NCBI GenBank assembly: GCA_030949995.1
Contig: JAUZRY010000030.1
Span: 1 to 64,000, forward strand
Source: Ardenticatenia bacterium
Lineage (GTDB): Bacteria; Chloroflexota; Anaerolineae; Ardenticatenales; Ardenticatenaceae
DNA: 64,000 nt
Direction of reading: 5' to 3'
The notes under the pieces were generated by a model. The model searched no databases. It had not been told where the DNA came from and worked only from the letters and a program-made list of their open reading frames with translations. Numbering within the stretch: the stretch's first letter is position 1; each line of letters begins with the position of its first letter. The position numbers and the translations under genes are program-made. Below are positions 1 to 7,120 of the stretch, piece by piece.

Positions 1-327
1 CCCTTCTCCTATTCAACCCATCAACCCGGCAGCCATCGAGCCACACCGCCGGGTCTATCCCCATCCAAAGACCAGGGCCGTCGGTGTCACCGGCAGGGTC
101 ACGGTGAACGTGGCCCGCGAGGGCGGGTGCATAAAGAGCACCGCCCGCCGCACCGGCTCCTCCGGAAGCCACCACCCCGCCGGCTGTCCCTCCGGCGCGT
201 CGGGGCATCTCCCACGCCGCCGAGGCCACAAAGCAGGACTGAGGCATCTCCCCTTGCCTGCAGTAAGGGGTGTCCAATAGAGCACGTCAGGTGTCTCGAT
301 CACGGCCATCGAGAGCGGGACGGTCAT
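1..327 (-). pseudogene. unrecognised gene, broken and running off the left edge
   Basis: A minus-strand reading frame starts at ATG 327 and stops at 55, giving 90 residues. Beyond the stop, another frame reads on to the window edge with a plausible continuation (IDPAVW). Adding one G to the GGGG run near 58-61 joins the two pieces. The visible protein has no domain I can name; it contains HPPSRATFTVTLP followed by a short beta-strand-like stretch. A TATAAT-like element lies just upstream on the same strand (about 343-349), but no ribosome-binding site is evident. It could instead be the tail of the TPR gene upstream, because the open frame extends back to about 369. No function is assigned. 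Confidence 0.3.
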
Positions 328-343
328 CGGCGGGCGGCGCCTA

Positions 344-818
344 TTATATCCCCACTGGCCCTCCCCCGTCTAAGTCTCGGGGCAAACGCCACCTCAACCG
401 CCCCACTCCACCCTCCGTGCCCAGCCGCTCGTAGGCCAGGCCCAGTTCCCACCAGCCCAGGGGGTTCTTGGGCCGCAGGCGGGCGTAGGCGGAGAAAGTC
501 AGCACGGCCGCCTCGGGGTCATCCAGCAGGAGAGAGGCCCGCCCCAGCCAGCGGTAGGCCTGGCTGTTGGCTTTGTCCGTCTCCACCGCTGCCCGGAAGC
601 GGGCGGCGGCCTGCTCGGCCAGCACCCGGGCTTCCTCCGCAGTCAGAGGCTCCCACAGCAGGGAACGGACACCCCCCGATCGTATCACCCTCCGCCGCGA
701 GGGCCCGGTCCAACGCCCGCCCGCCGGCCTCCAGGTGGTAGAGGGCCAGAGCATAAGGCCGCAGCCAGAGCCCCAGAGCCAACACCAGCGCCAGCCCCGC
801 CCACCACGAACCTCTCAT
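344..818 (-). pseudogene. TPR-containing membrane-anchored protein, frameshifted
   Basis: The start at ATG 818 follows a purine-rich GGAGAGAGGGGGG tract that can act as a ribosome-binding site. The N-terminus is one hydrophobic anchor (LALVLALGLWL) followed by a helix. The frame then breaks at a run of six C (672-677); removing one base joins it to a second frame with tetratricopeptide-like helices (QAYRWLGRASLLLDDPEAA, then LGWWELGLAYERLG). The end after about position 390 is ambiguous, and the frame stops at 344. TPR proteins of this type are scaffolds, often next to polysaccharide polymerases. Its partner is not visible here. Confidence 0.4.
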
Positions 819-890
819 CCCCCCTCTCTCCTGTCTCCTTGTCCCCCTGTTCCCTGTCCCCTTGTCTCCCTCTCTCCTTGTCTCCTCCGC
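819..890. repeat. pyrimidine-rich short repeats (TGTCYCC-like)
   Basis: The plus strand shows a run of imperfect 7-9 base units such as CTTGTCCCC, TGTTCCC, TGTCCCC and TTGTCTCCC. It resembles the short tandemly repeated repetitive sequences known from cyanobacteria and some other bacteria. It lies directly between a truncated HepT-like gene and the TPR remnant. Similar sequence recurs at 3192-3225 on the other side of the toxin-antitoxin cluster. Confidence 0.6.
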
Positions 891-918
891 ACGAGCGCCC
901 CGTACAACCTGCTCCTCA

Positions 919-1095
919 TTACAGCTCCAACCCGGCGTAGAAGCCATGCAGATTCAGCGCTACGCCGTCCAGATAGAGATCATCGGATGACATCTGTGCT
1001 CGGCGCCATCCTTCCTGCGCGCGGTCGAGCACTCGGGCCATGTCACCCAGTTCATCACGAATGCGCCGGGCGACCTGGAGCAACTGTTCGTTCAC
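919..1095 (-). pseudogene. HepT-like (HEPN) toxin fragment, C-terminally truncated
   Basis: This 58-codon frame starts with GTG at 1095, overlapping the stop of the upstream nucleotidyltransferase by four bases (GTGA). The residues (MNEQLLQVARRIRDEL, then SSDDLYLDGVALNLHGFYAGLE) match my recollection of the N-terminus of HepT-like HEPN proteins that pair with MNT-type nucleotidyltransferases. Family members usually run to about 110-150 residues and carry an Rx4-6H active-site motif in the second half. Here translation ends after GLEL, and the sequence passes into the repeat tract at 819-890, so the catalytic part is gone. It is most likely a dead remnant. Confidence 0.6.
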
Positions 1096-1478
1096 AAGTC
1101 AACCCCTTCCCGCTCGATAATCTGATGCAAAGCGGGCCGACAATCTTCAGGTGCTACCAAGTCAATTTCAAACTCTGGGCTAAGGCCTGTCACAAGCGCC
1201 ACCGCTCGATAGAACGCATCAGGCGGTATCCCCCAGGCTGCCAGGTCTATATCCGACCAAGGCGTAAACCACGCGCGGTGCACCAGAGAACCAAAGGCCA
1301 CCACCCGCGTGGCCCCGAACTCCTCGCGTAGCAGACGGGCAGCAGCACGCGCCACCTCCCAGGCACGGCTCCCTTCGCCGGGCCAGTTCCGCTGCTGCTC
1401 CTGCTCCCGACGGAGTCGCGCGGCCCGCCTATACTGCGCCACCTCCTCTGGTGTCAGGTCCAATGCCATCCGCGCCAT
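1092..1478 (-). CDS. MNT-type nucleotidyltransferase-domain protein (antitoxin-like)
   Basis: A 128-residue protein with a minimal nucleotidyltransferase fold. The active-site loop reads GSLVHRAWFTPWSDIDLA, the GSx(n)DxD signature, at about residues 62-79. In HEPN/MNT toxin-antitoxin systems the MNT protein neutralises the HEPN RNase toxin, in characterised cases by adding AMP to a toxin tyrosine. The four-base overlap with the downstream HepT-like fragment is the normal pair arrangement. ATG 1478 is preceded by AGGAAGG; an alternative ATG lies nine bases further in. With the toxin truncated, this antitoxin would be an orphan. Confidence 0.75.
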   Translation of the reverse strand: MARMALDLTPEEVAQYRRAARLRREQEQQRNWPGEGSRAWEVARAAARLLREEFGATRVVAFGSLVHRAWFTPWSDIDLAAWGIPPDAFYRAVALVTGLSPEFEIDLVAPEDCRPALHQIIEREGVDL

Positions 1479-1496
1479 GGCCTTCCTACCACACCT

Positions 1497-1568
1497 TTAT
1501 AGATGAGCCGGCAACTCAAAATACCCCAGTCTATTCAACCGCTTACGGATGACCTCAACCTTGACCAC
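1497..1568 (-). pseudogene. HepT/DUF86-like toxin fragment, 23 codons
   Basis: A GTG start at 1568 sits behind a strong AAAGGAGG ribosome-binding site and overlaps the end of the upstream nucleotidyltransferase by 14 bases. The peptide starts VVKVEVIRKRLNRL, which resembles the first helix of DUF86/HepT toxins. It then runs into GYFELPAHL and stops. The well-formed start with almost no gene behind it points to a large deletion of the toxin. The functional HEPN motif is absent. Confidence 0.5.
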
Positions 1569-1989
1569 CTAAAATCCTCCTTTTATAGGCCTCGCGTTGC
1601 ACATCCAGATAAGGAAGAAAGTCCAAGTACTGACGCACGATCTTGGAGTACATCGCTCCCCGATCGAAATCCTCCGCCTGATAAACCAACCGATTATGAC
1701 AGATAGCCTCGTATTTGAGGACGATGTCGTCGGTGTCCAGAAACACCAAATCCACGTCGCAGAAGCCATGGCGGGCCAGGTCGGTGAGGATATCTACCCT
1801 GCGATCTCGGAGAGCCCCCCTCCGGCGGGGCAAGATCGCCAAGTCGAGGTCACTCTCGCGGTGCGCGTGGCCGGCCGCATAGGAGCCGAATAGATACACA
1901 GCGGCGATATCCCTGTATGGTCGAAATATCTGCTCCAAAAGAGCCAAATCGGGCATTGCCGCCTGTTGTTCCTTTGACCTCAATTGCAT
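1555..1989 (-). CDS. MNT-type nucleotidyltransferase-domain protein (antitoxin-like)
   Basis: A nucleotidyltransferase-fold protein of about 144 residues. Its signature GSYAAGHAHRESDLDLAIL fits GSx10DxD exactly, and a later DVDLVFLD supplies the third acidic strand. The C-terminal part (YLDFLPYLDVQREAYKRR) looks like the helical tail of MntA-like antitoxins. The start is uncertain: the frame is open from 2040, and ATG 1989 or ATG 1956 are the likelier starts because the first 17 residues look non-coding. It overlaps a 23-codon HepT fragment downstream, so this pair has also lost its toxin. Confidence 0.75.
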   Translation of the reverse strand: MQLRSKEQQAAMPDLALLEQIFRPYRDIAAVYLFGSYAAGHAHRESDLDLAILPRRRGALRDRRVDILTDLARHGFCDVDLVFLDTDDIVLKYEAICHNRLVYQAEDFDRGAMYSKIVRQYLDFLPYLDVQREAYKRRILGGQG

Positions 1990-2029
1990 GGAGTTTCCCT
2001 GTTCATTCCCATGAAGCCAGAGGCGACTG

Positions 2030-2183
2030 TCACCCGCCAAGATAGAGTTCCTCGCTCATCCGGAACCCCGAAGCCACTTCAAATGCACCCGGACGCTCCT
2101 GTACCGAGGTGAGCACCTCTTCCCGGACGGCGGGAGGGATATACAGCTCTCCGTATAGAAGCCACAGCAAATCGAGACTCGTG
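2030..2183 (-). pseudogene. DUF3368/PIN-like toxin remnant
   Basis: Just downstream of the fused MNT-HEPN gene, one frame reads SLDLLWLLYGELYIPPAVRE followed by VLTSVQERPGAFEVASGF. This resembles the N-terminal third of DUF3368 PIN-like proteins (LLxxLYGEVxIPPAVxEEV...RPGA). There is no start codon or N-terminal beta strand with the first catalytic Asp, and the frame ends at 2030. I read it as a fragment of a VapC-like toxin. The identification rests on motif memory only. Confidence 0.45.
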
Positions 2184-3086
2184 TCATTTTTCCTCTGCCT
2201 CCAGCCCCTCCAAATATTGAAAGATACACTGGATGGTCCTCCCGAAGGTATCCAAGTGGTCCATAATGGTCCTGTACAGCAGTGCGTAATCGATATCCCA
2301 GTAGAGATGTACCAACACGTTGCGCATACCGGCCATAGCTTGGAGCTGGCTGCCCAAGTCAGCAGGCACAATTCCTTGCTCCTGGAGAATCTTCCCCACC
2401 TCCCTATATTCATGTGGCAGACCCAGCCCCGTCTTGACAACCACATGTCGTCCCAAGTCCAGGGTTGCTTCGATGGCAATGCGTAGGTAATGTTCGGACA
2501 GGGCCTTGGCCCGCTTGTCTGCCAGATACGTTTCCAATCCCATCTCCTCCAAGCCCAAGCCCTCTAACTCGCGAACGGCATCCCGGATCAAAAACACGAA
2601 CCGCTCGACTCGCTCCCTGTCTATCATGTTTATCTCTCTGATCATACCCTGTCGGCTCAATCCCCGCGTGACAATCCAATTCTCCCGACGCCACCCAGCC
2701 AAGTCGGCGTAACGTGCCAGCACTCGTTCCTCCCACTCCATCACGCCACGCCCTTCGAGAATACGGAGTCCACTGAGTACCACGTGAGCCTGCAAGGAAA
2801 GGGGTGCCTGATCCAGCAGCACCAGGTCTATGTTATCGGCCTGAAATACCCGGCACAGATCTCCATGCACATTGTTGTAGTAGTCAAGCCAGTCGACTTC
2901 CTCTGGAGGGGGCAAAACGGCGATGTCAAGGTCACTCAAGCACCTGTCGGGATCCTGAAGCACAGATCCAAAGATGTAGGCTCCTCGTGCATGGTGCCGG
3001 AGGAGCACCTCACGCACAGCCGGTATCATCTCCTGAACCTCAGCTAAGGTGAAGAGTTGAGGATTCAAGCACAAATCCACACGCAT
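2184..3086 (-). CDS. fused MNT nucleotidyltransferase-HepT (HEPN) protein
   Basis: A 300-residue single frame. The N-terminal half is an MNT nucleotidyltransferase: GSVLQDPDRCLSDLDIAV fits GSx10DxD at about residues 40-57, followed by DNIDLVLLD. From about residue 155 (MIDRERVERFVFLIRDAV) it becomes a DUF86/HepT-like helical domain with RNVLVHLYWDID, matching the HEPN Rx4HxY motif exactly. These are normally separate overlapping genes, antitoxin then toxin. In studied pairs the nucleotidyltransferase AMPylates the tyrosine of Rx4HxY. A fusion would fix the ratio at one to one. All key residues of both halves are present, so it may be functional. The start at ATG 3086 is a reasonable choice. 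Confidence 0.8.
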   Translation of the reverse strand: MRVDLCLNPQLFTLAEVQEMIPAVREVLLRHHARGAYIFGSVLQDPDRCLSDLDIAVLPPPEEVDWLDYYNNVHGDLCRVFQADNIDLVLLDQAPLSLQAHVVLSGLRILEGRGVMEWEERVLARYADLAGWRRENWIVTRGLSRQGMIREINMIDRERVERFVFLIRDAVRELEGLGLEEMGLETYLADKRAKALSEHYLRIAIEATLDLGRHVVVKTGLGLPHEYREVGKILQEQGIVPADLGSQLQAMAGMRNVLVHLYWDIDYALLYRTIMDHLDTFGRTIQCIFQYLEGLEAEEK

Positions 3087-3191
3087 TGGCCAGCACCATT
3101 TTTATATCATGTCCCTCCCCACTGCGAGGGTCCCGTACAGCATCGCCCGCCCCGCTCCTGGTATAAAGGCTCAAACCGGAGCACCAGCCAG

Positions 3192-3225
3192 CCCCCCAGC
3201 ACCCCCTCCCCTTGTCCCCCGTCCC
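3192..3225. repeat. second copy of the pyrimidine-rich short repeats
   Basis: The plus strand carries CACCCCCTCCCCTTGTCCCC and similar C-rich units, resembling the tract at 819-890. It sits in the 151-base gap between the toxin-antitoxin cluster and the glycosidase gene. Otherwise nothing recognisable is seen in 3087-3237. Confidence 0.4.
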
Positions 3226-3237
3226 GGTCGGTCACCG

Positions 3238-4770
3238 TCAAGGAGCCGGTCCGGCCACCACAATGACCGGTTCAAACCCCACTGCCACCCCATTCGATGT
3301 CACGTTCACTTGCTCGCCACGGTAGGAGTAGAGGGCAACGGCATCATCCGGCAGCTCAAGAGAGGTCACATTGTCGTCATTGCGCCAGTAGACGTAGATG
3401 CGCTTCTGTCCTTGGCGAAAAACATACGCTTCCAGCAGGTCCGTGCCCGTGGGGAGCGCCATCTCGAACTTGGCGCCATCGAAGAGATCGACCAGGAACT
3501 TCATAGTCGTGTACGCCGGCCGAGGTTGCTGGTTCTCGTCTAACAGCCCCCCTTGACGCCAACCGGGGCCGTTCAACGTGTACCACACCACACCGTCAAG
3601 CCCGTTGGCCCACCCGCGCACGTAGAGACGAACCACGTAATTGGCTTGATCATCGCGAAATTCGTCCTGGTAAGCCCCACCTTCATTACAATCTGGCGTG
3701 AGCGGGTGGCACAACAGACCACCTTCGTTCATAAGAATGGGCTTAGTTACACCGTAGCGAGCTAACACTTCCCGAAGGAAATCCAATTTCCCCAGGAAAA
3801 TCCCCCCTCGATGTCTCCACGACGGGTGGAGCAGATCCCAATCGGCCGGAGACGTCAACGTTTCCCAATTCAGTTTACTCCAGTGGGGGTACGCGTGGTA
3901 GGCTAGGATGTCAAAATAGGCTGCCCCTCCGTTACGCAAGACACCCTCCAGAAAGCGTCCCGAGGAACAGTCTTTGCCCGGTGGCGGATTTTCGGGATCA
4001 CAGTCGATCAGCAATCCTCCGAAGATTACACGGGATCTTGGGCTAGTCTCCTTAACAGCTGAGTAGAAATACTCAAGCATTCTGGCGTAGTATCCACCTC
4101 CATAATATGGAGCTGTAAGATCTCCCAAACACCCAAAGGGCCACATGGGCTGGGCGATCTGATATGCCACATCCGGCTCGTTCCAGAATTCCCAGAACCG
4201 CACATTGTAAGGCGGTTCACTGTAACGGCGCACGGCGGCAGCCACGAAGGCCTTGAAGTCCCTCAAAGCCTCCTCCTGAATGGGCCCACATCGATACCCG
4301 GGCACCTTTTGGGCCCATTCCGGAGTTCCCGCAATCACAAGGGAGACGTTCATCCCTTGCGATCCCAGATCTGCTAACATCTTCTCCAGCGTAGCCACTT
4401 GGCTCCAATCGTACACGCCGCGTTGAGCTTCCACAGCCCACCAAGAGAGACCATTGATCCGCACCCAACCGGGCTTGAGCTCAGCCACACGCGTGATCAC
4501 CTGTGGGGCCGATCCACGGGAGATTTCTACCCCGAAGATACTCGGTTGGGGGGGGTAATTGCGGAAGGTCAGGGGGAGGTAAAGGGACGATGGAGAGCTG
4601 ACACCGGTCATGGCCCTGTGATCACCCTGCTCAGCAGCAGGCGTCGCGGCGTGTACGCCCACAGGAGATCGCACTGTATATTGAACCACACCTGCACCAC
4701 CCACGGCCACAGCGACAATCGCCCATAAGATTATGGCCCATATCCGCAACTGAGCAAATAAAGACCCCAT
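3238..4770 (-). CDS. secreted glycoside hydrolase, clan GH-A type
   Basis: A 510-residue protein with an N-terminal hydrophobic segment (about 11-30, signal or anchor) and a low-complexity spacer holding YLPLTFRN (64-71). A TIM-barrel hydrolase follows. The predicted acid/base is Glu198 in FWNEPD, and the predicted nucleophile is Glu349 in MNEGG; this spacing is typical of clan GH-A families such as GH5 and GH39. A small C-terminal beta domain follows (FDGAKFEM onward). It would cleave a polysaccharide outside the membrane. It is the last gene after wzz and the NusG paralogue, so it may trim the exported polymer. The inverted repeat at 4801-4829 could reduce transcription into it. Confidence 0.8.
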   Translation of the reverse strand: MGSLFAQLRIWAIILWAIVAVAVGGAGVVQYTVRSPVGVHAATPAAEQGDHRAMTGVSSPSSLYLPLTFRNYPPQPSIFGVEISRGSAPQVITRVAELKPGWVRINGLSWWAVEAQRGVYDWSQVATLEKMLADLGSQGMNVSLVIAGTPEWAQKVPGYRCGPIQEEALRDFKAFVAAAVRRYSEPPYNVRFWEFWNEPDVAYQIAQPMWPFGCLGDLTAPYYGGGYYARMLEYFYSAVKETSPRSRVIFGGLLIDCDPENPPPGKDCSSGRFLEGVLRNGGAAYFDILAYHAYPHWSKLNWETLTSPADWDLLHPSWRHRGGIFLGKLDFLREVLARYGVTKPILMNEGGLLCHPLTPDCNEGGAYQDEFRDDQANYVVRLYVRGWANGLDGVVWYTLNGPGWRQGGLLDENQQPRPAYTTMKFLVDLFDGAKFEMALPTGTDLLEAYVFRQGQKRIYVYWRNDDNVTSLELPDDAVALYSYRGEQVNVTSNGVAVGFEPVIVVAGPAP

Positions 4771-4800
4771 TTCGCCTTTCGCCTTTCGCTAAGGGCCAAA

Positions 4801-4829
4801 GTAACAGCCACCTTGAAAGCGGCTGTCAC
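4801..4829 (-). terminator. inverted repeat, possible weak terminator
   Basis: On the minus strand an 11-bp stem (GTGACAGCCGC with GTGGCTGTTAC, two G-U pairs) closes a 7-base loop and is followed by only a short T tract (CTTTGG). It sits 140 bases after the NusG-like gene and 30 bases before the glycosidase start. It may act as an attenuator within the operon. Confidence 0.4.
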
Positions 4830-4967
4830 TTACACACGGCTCCGCCACAGGAGAAGAGAGATAAAGGGCCTCTTCTCCTAAACGACACCATGTACAGGCC
4901 CCCCGGAGCAGTGGCTACAACGGAAGGGCCGTTCTGTGAGGGGAACGTCGGCCCACTGTTCAGGGTA

Positions 4968-5585
4968 TCACTTGCGGCGATACCTGTCGTGTGACACCGG
5001 GCTTTCCCTCTTCTGCGGCTGTTGCCGACCTCGAATCCATCGCCCTTTGCCGCGAGTGCGACGCGGCGGACGAGAAGCACAAGGGGGTGTATTCGCGATA
5101 GGGGTCACATGTGTGACCGGCACATCGGCCTGGTGAACCTGCCCCAAGAACTCCAGCAACACCCTCACACGATCCGAAGCCCGCAGGTACCCATCGAAGA
5201 CAGCCTCCAAGCCTTGAAATGGCCCGGCCACAAAGCGCACCCGCTCTCCTGGCTGAAGCCTGTAAGGTCGCAGACCACCTTGGGCCTCTAACTCCTCCAA
5301 CCGTTCCCGAATGGCCCCTATAGTCTCGTCTGGCACCACAGCCGGCTGGCCGCCAAAACCAACAACCCGATGAACTCCCGGTGTCCAGACCACGACCGTG
5401 AGCGGCACATCGCTCCAATCGGCGCGCACAAACAGATAACCGGGAAAGAGGGGTTCTGTGAGGTATCCACGACGAGGCCTCCAGGAGCGAATTTCAGGGA
5501 AAAAGACCTCTATCCCCTTCTCCTGGAGCAAGCGAGCCACTCGGTACTCGGCATTCGGCTTCGTGTGGACGGTGTACCAACTCAT
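4968..5585 (-). CDS. NusG/RfaH-family transcription antitermination protein
   Basis: A 205-residue NusG paralogue. Start at ATG 5585 gives the classical NGN opening SWYTVHTKPNAEYRVA. PLFPGYLFVRAD (about 43-54) is the core of the NGN domain that binds the RNA polymerase clamp. LQPGERVRFVAGPFQGLEA (about 108-126) starts a KOW domain. The last 40 residues are a basic, Arg-rich tail not usual in NusG. Specialised NusG proteins of the RfaH/UpxY type allow polymerase to read through long polysaccharide operons. Its place directly after wzz supports that role. The longer open frame upstream of 5585 looks non-coding. Confidence 0.85.
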   Translation of the reverse strand: MSWYTVHTKPNAEYRVARLLQEKGIEVFFPEIRSWRPRRGYLTEPLFPGYLFVRADWSDVPLTVVVWTPGVHRVVGFGGQPAVVPDETIGAIRERLEELEAQGGLRPYRLQPGERVRFVAGPFQGLEAVFDGYLRASDRVRVLLEFLGQVHQADVPVTHVTPIANTPPCASRPPRRTRGKGRWIRGRQQPQKRESPVSHDRYRRK

Positions 5586-5637
5586 TGCAAGTGCATTCGC
5601 CCGGCCAGCATGCGGCCATGACCAGACACACACCCAG

Positions 5638-6942
5638 TTACATTTCGGCGGGTTGCGGCACCCCCGCCTCTCTGCCCTCGTCGATGACCTGCTCTTGCTC
5701 CTCGGGTCGCAGGAACTCGGCAACAAAGACCGCAAATGCGCCCAAGAATCCTCCCAGCACACCGGCCAAGAGCGTGTTCAGCAGAGGCTTAGGACGTGCC
5801 GGTTCCTCGGGCGGCGCCGCCCGGCTCGCCACTTTGAATGTCATGGCCGGCGCTTGAACGGCCAGACGTGCCTCCTCAAGTCGTCGGTTCACCACCGAGT
5901 ACTTCTGGCGAGCTACGCTCACCCGCTGCTCCAAACGCGTTCGTTCCAGCTCCACAGCAGCGATACGCCCTTGGAGCTCCAAAATCTGGGTGTCCAAGTT
6001 CTCCAACTCGGCCTTCAGGACCGCCGACTTCTCATCAATGATCCCCAGCATCTGATCCAACAGCGTGGCCAACTCACGGGACGTACGACCCCGCAACTCC
6101 TCCGGGCTCACTTGGAGTTGTACACCGGTGCCGCCCGCGTTGAACACCTGGATCTGTAAGAAGAGGGCTGTCAACTCGTCATTGACTTGCACAGGCTCAT
6201 TGGGCGGCTGGGCTGCCACCTGATCCCTCAATCCCTGCACGTCCTTGGTGATGAAATTCAGCTGGCGCAATTCGCCAAGTCGTTGGGCGTACGCCTGGCG
6301 CACGCTGTCCAACTGAGCCCTGAGCACACCCAGCTCATTCTTGGCTTGAAACTCCACCACCGCCTGCTCGGCCACCTCGCGTTCCTTTGCCACTCGGGCG
6401 AGCTGACGTTCTAAAAGCGCCACTTGGTTGGCGCTCTCACCGTACACCAGGTTGGCGTGCTCCACGAACACCTCGCCCCACACGTTGGCCACTTGAGCCG
6501 CCCACTCCGGATCAACGCCGCTCACGCGCAACTCCACAATGCTCGGGTCACTTCCCGATTCCGCCGAAACACTGTCCTTGAGCTGTTGAAGAGAGAACCC
6601 AGGCTCCGGAGCAGGAACTCGGGCAAGCACCTTTTGGAGCACCTCATCAGAAGTAGCTAGCTGGGGGAGGGCCTTCTGGGCCACCTCAATCTGGGGGATC
6701 TCCTCGCCTGGTGTGAGGCGCACAACGTAGACTGGTGGAGCCACAGCGGCCATTGCCGTGGCCTCATACGTCGGTGTGAGCACAAAAAGACTGACCACAG
6801 CCGCCGTCACCGCGGCTACCACCGCAAGCCCGACCGGCCAATACCAGAAACGCATCAAAAGCAGCACGTACTTGCGCAGGTCAACTTCATCCTCGTAAGC
6901 CGGATACCATTCGGGTGGGGGCTCACGGCGCGGTGCATCCAT
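5638..6942 (-). CDS. Wzz-type polysaccharide chain-length determinant
   Basis: A 434-residue polysaccharide co-polymerase. VDLRKYVLLLMRFWYWPVGL leads into the first transmembrane helix (about 31-55). A long periplasmic or extracellular region rich in coiled coil follows (about 180-370, heptads with LERQLARVAKEREV and LENLDTQILELQGRI). The second transmembrane helix is near the C-terminus (LLAGVLGGFLGAFAVFV), followed by an acidic tail. There is no Walker tyrosine-kinase domain. The family sets the chain length of exported polysaccharide. It is the first gene of the wzz / NusG-like / glycosidase operon, behind a good promoter at 6977-7004. Confidence 0.85.
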   Translation of the reverse strand: MDAPRREPPPEWYPAYEDEVDLRKYVLLLMRFWYWPVGLAVVAAVTAAVVSLFVLTPTYEATAMAAVAPPVYVVRLTPGEEIPQIEVAQKALPQLATSDEVLQKVLARVPAPEPGFSLQQLKDSVSAESGSDPSIVELRVSGVDPEWAAQVANVWGEVFVEHANLVYGESANQVALLERQLARVAKEREVAEQAVVEFQAKNELGVLRAQLDSVRQAYAQRLGELRQLNFITKDVQGLRDQVAAQPPNEPVQVNDELTALFLQIQVFNAGGTGVQLQVSPEELRGRTSRELATLLDQMLGIIDEKSAVLKAELENLDTQILELQGRIAAVELERTRLEQRVSVARQKYSVVNRRLEEARLAVQAPAMTFKVASRAAPPEEPARPKPLLNTLLAGVLGGFLGAFAVFVAEFLRPEEQEQVIDEGREAGVPQPAEM

Positions 6943-6976
6943 TGGTCTCTATCCCTCCTCAGTTTGGGCGTTCGGC

Positions 6977-7004
6977 ATTATATCAGCACCAGAACGCCTG
7001 TCAA
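6977..7004 (-). promoter_or_regulatory. sigma-70-type promoter for the wzz operon
   Basis: On the minus strand TTGACA (7004-6999), 16 bases, then TATAAT (6982-6977). Both boxes are exact consensus. The predicted leader before the wzz ATG is about 28 nt. The rest of the 6943-7120 gap holds nothing else recognised. Confidence 0.8.
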
Positions 7005-7120
7005 ATTACACTCTCCCACCTGTTCTGTGTTCTGACACATGGCTTCGCAGAAGGCGGTCTCTTCACAGCAGTAGCCTTGCTTCCCAAAAGCTCTCCAATC
7101 ATACACCAAAACAGGGGGCG

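Noticed and set aside
819-890. CRISPR-like array
   Set aside because: Units are 7-9 bases, without spacers of constant length, so it is a short tandem repeat.
127-1331. Long plus-strand open frames over 127-1331
   Set aside because: They are antisense to the minus-strand TPR, nucleotidyltransferase and HepT-like genes. They have Arg/Pro-rich composition and no ribosome-binding sites, as expected of GC-rich shadow frames.
919-3086. Prophage or integrative element carrying the toxin-antitoxin genes
   Set aside because: No integrase, attachment repeats, or tRNA adjacent; the only tRNA in the window is at 44483, with intact flanks.
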